DNA of 5,201 nucleotides from positions 1 through 5,201 of the forward strand of contig CANKZO010000171.1 of the NCBI GenBank assembly GCA_947488485.1. The letters run 5' to 3'. This DNA is from Opitutia bacterium. GTDB lineage: Bacteria > Verrucomicrobiota > Verrucomicrobiae > Opitutales > UBA953. This document shows positions 1 to 5,201 of the stretch, in pieces; the first letter of the stretch is position 1, and every line of letters begins with the position of its first letter. A program made the translations under genes and the position numbers. Below the pieces are notes generated by a model. It was not told the DNA's origin. It saw only the letters and a list, made by a program, of their open reading frames with translations, and did not search any database.

Positions 1-551
1 CGCACCGCGATCCGCCGCCGACCGGCAGAGACTTCACCTTGATCGGCCGCGAACGTAACGACCTCGGTCGTCCCGGAGACGTCGGCTACCCGACCCGCGG
101 CATCGTCAAGGACGGGATGATCTACCTCGAGAACACCGAGCCAGCCCGCTGGCCGGCCTGCAATCCTGAGACCGGCTACCTCGACACCGACGCCAGTCCG
201 ACGAAGAGCTTCATCCTCCAGGCACGCCGCGCCGCCGGGACCGACCCCTTCTGGGAACTCTGCTTCGGGATGCGTCCTGGACGCGAACTCTACGACCTCA
301 AGACCGACCCGGACTGCGTACGAAATCTCGCCGCCGAGCGGAGTACGGACGTGGAAAAACTCCGCACCCTGATGTGGGCCGAGCTGAAGAAGCAAGGCGA
401 CCTCCGCGCCCTCGGACGCGGCGCGGAATATGACGCCTTCCCCCATCCGGACGCCCGCCGCCGCGGCTTCTACGAGCGCTACCTCAAGGGTGAGCCCGTC
501 GACGCCAACTGGGTCAAGAAGGATGACTTCGAGAAAGCCCCTCTGAAATAA
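1..551 (+). CDS. Sulfatase, C-terminal part (5' end outside window)
   Basis: This is the C-terminal 182 residues of a formylglycine-type sulfatase (arylsulfatase / N-sulfoglucosamine sulfohydrolase-like), an enzyme that hydrolyses sulfate esters or sulfamates on glycans. The reading frame is open from the left edge (first full codon at position 3), so the catalytic half with the CxPxR motif lies upstream. A TTG at position 39 is not a credible start, because similarity to the next gene begins at or before it. The visible part aligns with roughly residues 368-520 of the downstream sulfatase. Shared blocks are GRER, the ARW/ERW...NP strand, PTK, and R-P-x-x-ELYDLK-x-DP followed by a helical tail; the ELYDLxxDP block is typical of sulfatase C-terminal subdomains. 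It ends with TAA, 4 bases before the next ATG, so the two are surely co-transcribed. Family assignment is firm; the substrate is unknown. Secretion cannot be judged without the N-terminus. Confidence 0.88.
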   Translation, partial: HRDPPPTGRDFTLIGRERNDLGRPGDVGYPTRGIVKDGMIYLENTEPARWPACNPETGYLDTDASPTKSFILQARRAAGTDPFWELCFGMRPGRELYDLKTDPDCVRNLAAERSTDVEKLRTLMWAELKKQGDLRALGRGAEYDAFPHPDARRRGFYERYLKGEPVDANWVKKDDFEKAPLK

Positions 552-555
552 TCCG

Positions 556-615
556 ATGCGACTCCCTGCCCTGCTCCTCACCCTAGTCGCCGCTTCCGGC
601 TTCGCCCTCTCGGCC
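556..615 (+). other. Signal-peptide coding segment of the sulfatase
   Basis: The first 20 codons encode a short N-region with Arg2, a hydrophobic core rich in Leu, Val and Ala, and a small-residue end (ALSA) just before the mature domain starts at PQRPNILFFF. There is no Cys near the end, so it looks like a signal peptidase I substrate and not a lipoprotein. The exact cut site is uncertain because Pro21 would block cleavage after Ala20. Confidence 0.8.
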
Positions 616-2205
616 CCGCAACGTCCGAACATCCTCTTCTTCTTCGCCGACGACTGGGGGCGCTTCGCGCGGGTCTACGCCGAGTATGGCAATCTGGCCG
701 GTACGAACGGCCTGCTCCGTACCCCGAATCTGGACCGCCTCGCCAAAGAAGGCGTGCTCTTCCGTAACGCGCACGTCAATGCACCCTCCTGCACGCCCTG
801 TCGCAGTTCGCTGCTCTCTGGCCAGCACTTCTGGCGCACCGGCCGCGGCGCCATCCTCCAAGGCGCAGTCTGGGACGAAACCATCCCGACCTATCCGCTG
901 CTCCTGCGCGACGCCGGCTATCACCTCGGTAAGTCTTATAAGGTCTGGAGCCCTGGCTCGCCGGCCGACGCACCGTACGGCGGACAAAAGCACGCTTTCG
1001 AGCAATCCGGCCGTGCCTTCAACAACTTCTCGGAAAACGCGACCGACCTGGTGGCGAAAGGTGCCACGGTCGAGGCGGCCCGCGCCAAGCTCCTCGAAGA
1101 GGTCCGCGGTAATTTCAAAGCGATGCTCGCGGCGAAAGCCGCTGGCCAGCCCTTCGCTTATTGGTTTGGGCCGACTACCACTCACCGCACCTGGGTGCGT
1201 GGCAGTGGCCAGAAACTCTGGGGCCTCGATCCCGACGCCCTCAAGGGCAAGCTGCCGGCCTTCCTGCCCGACGTCCAGGTAGTGCGCGAAGACCTCGCCG
1301 ACTACCTCGGCGAAGTCCAGGCCCTCGACGCCGCGATGGGCGTGCTGCTCGAAGAACTCGACCGCGCCGGTGAACGCAGCAAGACGCTGATCGCAGTGAG
1401 CGGCGACCACGGCGCCCCGGGCTTCCCGCACGGCAAGTGCAACCTCTACGGCTTCGGCACGGGCGTCTCGCTCATCGTATCCGGAGCCGGCGTAAAGGGC
1501 GGACGCGTGGTGGACGACATGGTGACGCTGCCCGACCTCGCCCCGACCTTCCTCGAAGCTGGCGGCGTTAAGCCTCCCGCGGTGATGACGGGCCGTTCGC
1601 TCTGGAACGTCCTACAGTCCGATCGCCAAGGCCAGGTCGACCCGACCCGTACCTGGGTCGTCGCCGGCCGTGAACGTCACGTCGAGATCGCCCGCCCCGA
1701 CTATTCGCCGTATCCGCAGCGCGCCCTGCGCACGCAGGACCATGTCCTGATCGTTAACTTCAAGCCCGAGCGCTGGCCGCTGGGCAATCCGTACCGTCTC
1801 GACGGCACCAATGAGCCGACCTTCGACGAAGTCGCCCAGACGACTTTCGTGACGCTGCCTGACGATGATGCCGGCCCGACCAAGGCCTGGTTCGTCGGCG
1901 CCCGCAAATCCCCCGAGTGGTCCGCGCTCTTCGATAAGTTCTACGGCCGCCGCCCGATGTTCGAGCTCTATGACCTGAAGGCCGATCCGCACGAGATGAA
2001 CAACGTCGCTGAGTCACCCGACTATGCCGCCGTACGCAAAGAAATGACCGACCGCCTCTTCACGATCCTTCGCGAGACGGGCGACCCGCGCATGCTCGAG
2101 GACGGCAAGTATTTCGAGACTCCGCCCCTCGCCGGCCCGTTGCCCAACCAAGGCCAGAAGCGCCTGCCCGGCGGCCAAGCCGCCAAGAAGGCCAAGAAGA
2201 AGTAG
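556..2205 (+). CDS. Secreted formylglycine-dependent sulfatase (SGSH/arylsulfatase-like)
   Basis: Complete 549-residue sulfatase, a normal length for the family. It probably removes sulfate from a sulfated polysaccharide in the periplasm or outside the cell. Residues 1-19/20 form a signal peptide (MR, hydrophobic core LPALLLTLVAA, then FALSA). Cleavage after ALS is likelier than after ALSA, since Pro follows at residue 21. PNILFFFADDWG (24-35) supplies metal-binding Asp32 and Asp33. The sulfatase signature CTPCR is at 79-83, with Cys79 (codon 790-792) as the residue to be oxidised to formylglycine. Lys129 (in YKVWSPG) and His210 (in GPTTTH) are the likely active-site Lys and His. SGDHG (282-286) gives the second metal pair Asp284/His285, and HGK (292-294) follows. 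ELYDLKADP (470-478) marks the C-terminal subdomain. The tail ends in a Lys-rich run (AKKAKKK). It starts 4 bases after the preceding sulfatase with no clear Shine-Dalgarno sequence, so translation may be coupled. No sulfatase-maturing enzyme is in the window. Class is secure; substrate is not. Confidence 0.95.
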   Translation: MRLPALLLTLVAASGFALSAPQRPNILFFFADDWGRFARVYAEYGNLAGTNGLLRTPNLDRLAKEGVLFRNAHVNAPSCTPCRSSLLSGQHFWRTGRGAILQGAVWDETIPTYPLLLRDAGYHLGKSYKVWSPGSPADAPYGGQKHAFEQSGRAFNNFSENATDLVAKGATVEAARAKLLEEVRGNFKAMLAAKAAGQPFAYWFGPTTTHRTWVRGSGQKLWGLDPDALKGKLPAFLPDVQVVREDLADYLGEVQALDAAMGVLLEELDRAGERSKTLIAVSGDHGAPGFPHGKCNLYGFGTGVSLIVSGAGVKGGRVVDDMVTLPDLAPTFLEAGGVKPPAVMTGRSLWNVLQSDRQGQVDPTRTWVVAGRERHVEIARPDYSPYPQRALRTQDHVLIVNFKPERWPLGNPYRLDGTNEPTFDEVAQTTFVTLPDDDAGPTKAWFVGARKSPEWSALFDKFYGRRPMFELYDLKADPHEMNNVAESPDYAAVRKEMTDRLFTILRETGDPRMLEDGKYFETPPLAGPLPNQGQKRLPGGQAAKKAKKK

Positions 2206-2213
2206 GCGTTTGA

Positions 2214-2241
2214 GAGTATAGAGTCTGGAGTATCGAGTATC
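2214..2241 (+). repeat. Four tandem 7-base units (GAGTATM-type)
   Basis: Four adjoining heptamers begin 8 bases after the sulfatase stop: GAGTATA, GAGTCTG, GAGTATC and GAGTATC, followed by a GGGG run. All share GAGT, and three of four share GAGTAT. The array is noncoding. Short tandem heptamers of this sort occur between genes in several bacterial groups; I cannot tell from one copy whether this one is dispersed in the genome. Confidence 0.7.
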
Positions 2242-2257
2242 GGGGGTAAATAGGTAG

Positions 2258-2278
2258 GGACAGCACCACGTGCTGTCC
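2258..2278. repeat. Perfect 9-bp inverted repeat with 3-base loop
   Basis: Arms GGACAGCAC (2258-2266) and GTGCTGTCC (2270-2278) pair perfectly around the loop CAC; TAG outside the left arm and TA outside the right extend the near-symmetry. The centre contains CACGTG. It lies 52 bases after the sulfatase stop, so it could act as a transcription terminator for the sulfatase operon, but no T-run follows on the + strand (TAATCC). It could equally be a copy of a dispersed palindromic (REP-like) element. Either role is inference; the hairpin itself is directly visible. Confidence 0.6.
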
Positions 2279-2313
2279 TAATCCTCGAATAGATTGCTTA
2301 AAACGGTATTAAT

Positions 2314-2327
2314 CCGCGCCTCCGCGG
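2314..2327. repeat. Small GC hairpin CCGCG-N4-CGCGG
   Basis: A 5-bp GC-only stem (CCGCG at 2314-2318, CGCGG at 2323-2327) around CCTC, followed by CTTCCT. It is short enough to arise by chance in GC-rich DNA, but it sits 35 bases after the larger hairpin in an otherwise AT-richer spacer. It may belong to the same repeat island or help terminate transcription. Confidence 0.35.
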
Positions 2328-2338
2328 CTTCCTAATGG

Positions 2339-2368
2339 GCGACATAATCCGGCCCACTTGCATATATT
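2339..2368 (+). promoter_or_regulatory. Possible promoter for the membrane-protein pair
   Basis: GCGACA (2339-2344, 4 of 6 to TTGACA) and TATATT (2363-2368, 5 of 6 to TATAAT) are separated by 18 bases, about 50 bases before the ATG at 2419. This AT-rich patch stands out from the GC-rich surroundings and follows the repeat island, where a new transcription unit is expected to start. Consensus matching in an unidentified phylum is weak evidence. Confidence 0.3.
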
Positions 2369-2377
2369 CTGCATATA
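2359..2377 (+). repeat. Direct repeat TGCATATA x2, 11-base period
   Basis: TGCATATA occurs at 2359-2366 and again at 2370-2377, separated by TTC. The 11-base period is close to one helical turn, so both copies face the same side of the DNA. That suits a transcription-factor site or overlapping promoter elements. The first copy overlaps the proposed -10 box. A 6-bp inverted repeat (ATTACT 2391-2396, AGTAAT 2403-2408) lies between it and the start codon. Confidence 0.45.
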
Positions 2378-2418
2378 GAAAGTTGGCTGAATTACTGGTG
2401 TAAGTAATAATTGCCGTC

Positions 2419-2892
2419 ATGGAAAGCACCCGCACGCCCAACCTGAACCGACTCGGCGCCGTCTATGGACTGCTGTGGGGCGTCGTCGCCCTCGCGGTCT
2501 TGAAAAGCCTCGGAGGAGATTTTTTCAGGATGACTGGCTGGTATCTGCTGGGCAGCATCCCGACTGGTATCCTGGTGACTCGCCTGCTCGCGGGACGCCT
2601 CGGCAAGACGAAAGCGTGGAAAGTATGGACTTACGGTCCAGCGGCCTTGCTGCTGGGCACGCTGATCTTCGCTTCCTGCATGCTGGTCGTCATCGCAGGA
2701 GTCGAATTCACCCGGAGCCTCGCGTGGCGAGGCGTACTCGAATCGCTCCAAGGACTTCGCTTCCACGATTCGCTCATCATGTTCTGGTGGTACCCGTTCT
2801 ACGGCTTCGCGACCATCGTCCCGATTTTCCTCGCCGTAGGCAACTGCTGGGATCTGCGCCGACGGATGACGCGAGCATCGTCCCAGGGATGA
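2419..2892 (+). CDS. Small four-helix membrane protein, unknown family (copy 1)
   Basis: A 157-residue protein whose family I do not recognise. Likely membrane helices are at about 12-28, 39-56, 72-94 and 118-140. The basic N-terminus, the basic loop between helices 2 and 3 (R55, R60, K63, K65, K68) and the basic C-terminus fit both ends inside the cytoplasm by the positive-inside rule. The N-terminus carries TPNLNRLGAVYGLLWG (6-21) and the end carries NCWDLRRRM (142-150). Both motifs recur in the gene 17 bases downstream, so the two are tandem paralogues and probably partners or subunits. There is no signal peptide or catalytic motif. The ATG at 2419 is preferred because it places the PNL motif near the N-terminus, as in copy 2; no strong ribosome-binding site is visible. 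Coding support comes from the paralogy, not from a known domain. Transport, sensing and structural roles are all possible. Confidence 0.75.
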   Translation: MESTRTPNLNRLGAVYGLLWGVVALAVLKSLGGDFFRMTGWYLLGSIPTGILVTRLLAGRLGKTKAWKVWTYGPAALLLGTLIFASCMLVVIAGVEFTRSLAWRGVLESLQGLRFHDSLIMFWWYPFYGFATIVPIFLAVGNCWDLRRRMTRASSQG

Positions 2893-2909
2893 CCCGATTG
2901 ATAAAGTAA

Positions 2910-3380
2910 ATGAATTCCTCCCTTCAGGTGACGCGAAAACCGAATCTCTATCGCCTCGGGGCGGCCTACGGCTTGGGCTGGGCCATCGTCACGATGTTCA
3001 CCGAAGCCTGGATGACAGGGAGCTTCGTGACGTTTCAGCACATCCTAAGTTATGCCTTCCACTTGGTATTTGCACTCATCCCCACCGTCATCCTGACCCG
3101 GCTCAGCGGGGGATGGCTGGCCCGACGGACGGCTTGGACAATCGTCCCCTGCGGACTGCTCTTACTGATGGTGGCGATCAACATGATGGCGCTATCGTTC
3201 CTGCTCTTCGCTGGCGGACTCGAGGCCTTAAACTACATGGCTTATGTCGGGATTTTCCTGATGACCGTCGTGCCGATCGTCGGCCGTGATCTGCACTGGG
3301 TGATCATGGCGCTGGCCATCCTGAACTGCTGGGACCTACGGCGTCGGATGATGCCATCATCGGCCTGCTCCCAGCCCTAG
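2910..3380 (+). CDS. Small four-helix membrane protein, unknown family (copy 2)
   Basis: A 156-residue paralogue of the preceding protein. The conserved start is KPNLYRLGAAYGLGWAIV (10-27) and the conserved end is NCWDLRRRM (139-147), identical to copy 1 over nine residues; the middle has diverged strongly. Hydrophobic segments lie at about 16-32, 43-64, 75-102 and 109-138, the last long enough to hold a helix plus a re-entrant or short fifth segment around GRDLHW (125-130). The TRLSGGWLARR loop (63-73) is basic and matches the position of the basic loop in copy 1. It starts 17 bases after the copy 1 stop, so the two form one transcription unit. A GTG at 2928 (Val7) is an alternative start still upstream of the motif; ATG at 2910 is kept as the first in frame. 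Its stop lies inside the 11-base direct repeat at 3375. Function is unknown. Confidence 0.75.
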   Translation: MNSSLQVTRKPNLYRLGAAYGLGWAIVTMFTEAWMTGSFVTFQHILSYAFHLVFALIPTVILTRLSGGWLARRTAWTIVPCGLLLLMVAINMMALSFLLFAGGLEALNYMAYVGIFLMTVVPIVGRDLHWVIMALAILNCWDLRRRMMPSSACSQP

Positions 3381-3398
3381 CCCTGGACCCTAGCCCTG
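3375..3398 (+). repeat. 11-base direct repeat CCCTAGCCCTG
   Basis: CCCTAGCCCTG occurs at 3375-3385 and 3388-3398, separated by GA (period 13). Each unit is itself built of two CCCT-starting halves. The first copy contains the TAG stop of the membrane-protein gene (3378-3380), and the second runs into the palindrome that follows. It is noncoding apart from its first bases and is probably a low-complexity intergenic repeat. Confidence 0.65.
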
Positions 3399-3417
3399 CG
3401 TCCGCTTAAGCGGACGC
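3398..3417. terminator. Perfect 20-bp palindrome, likely bidirectional terminator
   Basis: GCGTCCGCTTAAGCGGACGC reads the same on both strands; as RNA it folds into an 8-bp GC-rich stem with a TTAA loop in either direction. It lies 17 bases after the stop of the + strand membrane-protein operon and 1 base after the proC stop on the - strand, exactly between convergent operons. No clean T-run follows on either side, so termination efficiency is uncertain. Confidence 0.6.
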
Positions 3418-3418
3418 T

Positions 3419-4222
3419 CTACTTCTTCCCGAGCTCTTCGCCGCGCTGCTTGGCGGCGATGAGGGCCGAAGCGACGATGGCGCGGAACTTGCCGGCTTCC
3501 AGCGCATCCAGGCCGGCCTTGGTCGTGCCGCCCGGTGAGGTCACCTGGATGCGCAGGTTCACGGGCGTCTCACCGGTGGCGGCGAGGAGCGCGAGCGAAC
3601 CGCTGAAGGTCTGCCGGACGAGGAGCTTGGCCTGCTCAGGCGTGAAGCCCAAGGCGACGGCGGCCTCTTCGTAAGCGGCGACGTATTCAAAGAAGAAACC
3701 GGGACCGCTGCCGGAGACGGCGGTGACGGCGTCGAACATGGACTCAGGGAGTTCGATCACCGGGCCGAGACCAGAGAGGATCGAGTCGACGATCTGGGCG
3801 TCGGTAGCCGCGAGCGGGGTCGCGGAACAACGGGCGCTGATGCCCTGCCCGACGGCGCCCGGGGTATTCGGCATGGCGCGGGCGACATTGCGGGCGGACG
3901 AAAAGAACGCTCCGATGGTCGCGAGGCGCGTACCGGCGAGGATGGAGAGCACGAGTTTACCCTGCGCGAGCGTGGCGTAGGACTTATCGAGGTCGGCGAA
4001 CTGCTGCGGCTTGCAGGCAAGCACGACCGCATCGGCGCCGGCGAGGAGCTCGGCCGGAGTCGTGGCGACACGGACGCCGGTGGCCTTGGCCAGGTCGACC
4101 GCGGTGGAATCGTTGCCACCGATGACGGTGATGTCACCGGGGGCGCAGGCGCCCGAACGGAGGAGGCCCTGCACCATGGCGCCTGCCATGCGTCCGGAAC
4201 CGATGAAAGCGAGTTTTGGCAT
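3419..4222 (-). CDS. proC: Pyrroline-5-carboxylate reductase
   Basis: A 267-residue enzyme of normal length that reduces 1-pyrroline-5-carboxylate to L-proline with NAD(P)H, the last step of proline synthesis, in the cytoplasm. The N-terminal Rossmann domain has the dinucleotide loop FIGSGRMAGAM (6-16). CKPQ (70-73) and RAMPNTP (115-121) are family landmarks at the cofactor and substrate site. SGSGP (170-174) opens the C-terminal helical dimerisation domain, and VTSPGGTTKAGLDALE (227-242) is the P5CR signature that helps form the active site. The start ATG (complement of 4220-4222) sits 2 bases after the hemL stop, so the gene is the distal member of a hemL-proC operon. Translation is probably coupled, since no Shine-Dalgarno sequence stands out in the hemL end. 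The stop is followed 1 base later by the 20-bp palindrome. All expected motifs are intact. Confidence 0.96.
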   Translation of the reverse strand: MPKLAFIGSGRMAGAMVQGLLRSGACAPGDITVIGGNDSTAVDLAKATGVRVATTPAELLAGADAVVLACKPQQFADLDKSYATLAQGKLVLSILAGTRLATIGAFFSSARNVARAMPNTPGAVGQGISARCSATPLAATDAQIVDSILSGLGPVIELPESMFDAVTAVSGSGPGFFFEYVAAYEEAAVALGFTPEQAKLLVRQTFSGSLALLAATGETPVNLRIQVTSPGGTTKAGLDALEAGKFRAIVASALIAAKQRGEELGKK

Positions 4223-4224
4223 GA

Positions 4225-5201
<977 letters not shown>

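Noticed and set aside
39..41. TTG as the start of the first sulfatase gene
   Set aside because: The frame is open to the left edge, residues before it continue the sulfatase sequence, and the remaining protein would lack the catalytic domain.
686..1282. 198-codon + strand frame overlapping the sulfatase
   Set aside because: Its product is Ser/Pro/Arg-rich with no domain, the usual look of an out-of-frame reading of a high-GC gene.
583..1431. 282-codon open frame on the - strand inside the sulfatase
   Set aside because: It lies wholly opposite a gene with a full set of sulfatase motifs. Its composition is that of an antisense shadow in GC-rich DNA and it shows no recognisable domain.
2206..2418. 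CRISPR array, tRNA or small RNA gene in the spacer
   Set aside because: The repeat units are only 7-9 bases with no spacers between them, and no cloverleaf or known RNA fold could be made out.
2392..2766. 124-codon - strand frame opposite membrane protein copy 1
   Set aside because: It is a polar, Gln/Glu-rich antisense reading, with no paralogous counterpart opposite copy 2.
2475..2909. 144-codon + strand frame overlapping membrane protein copy 1
   Set aside because: The overlapping frame encodes a hydrophobic protein with motifs shared with its neighbour; this one is Arg-rich without structure.
2893..2909. Frameshift or split gene joining the two small membrane proteins
   Set aside because: Both copies carry their own complete N- and C-terminal motifs, so they are separate paralogues and not fragments of one protein.

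Overview
The window is GC-rich (roughly 60-65% by eye) bacterial chromosome with tightly packed genes. Two tandem formylglycine sulfatases, one with a clear signal peptide, next to housekeeping tetrapyrrole and proline genes point to a sulfatase-rich environmental bacterium. Verrucomicrobiota, or more broadly the PVC group, is my best guess. That is inferred from gene content and from the look of the intergenic repeats; no phylogenetic marker is present.

Layout: (1) Positions 1-2205 on the + strand hold the C-terminal part of one sulfatase and, 4 bases later, a complete second sulfatase of the same subfamily. They are evidently a duplicated, co-transcribed pair acting on a sulfated glycan outside the cytoplasm. 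(2) Positions 2206-2418 form a repeat-bearing spacer. It holds four tandem 7-base units, a perfect 9-bp hairpin with a 3-base loop, a second small GC hairpin, and then an AT-rich stretch with a possible promoter and an 11-base-period direct repeat. (3) Positions 2419-3380 on the + strand encode two small four-helix membrane proteins. They are diverged paralogues sharing an N-terminal PNLxRLGAxYGL motif and an identical C-terminal NCWDLRRRM motif; I do not recognise the family. (4) Positions 3375-3418 are the meeting point of two convergent operons, with an 11-base direct repeat followed by a perfect 20-bp palindrome that may serve as a two-way terminator. (5) Positions 3419-5201 on the - strand carry a hemL-proC operon. 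hemL (glutamate-1-semialdehyde aminomutase) runs off the right edge, and proC (pyrroline-5-carboxylate reductase) starts 2 bases after its stop.

The sulfatases serve polysaccharide catabolism, and hemL and proC are core biosynthesis. The membrane-protein pair is the only truly unexplained coding content. I saw no defence system, mobile element, CRISPR array or RNA gene. The most interesting items are the undescribed membrane-protein pair and the cluster of short intergenic repeats.
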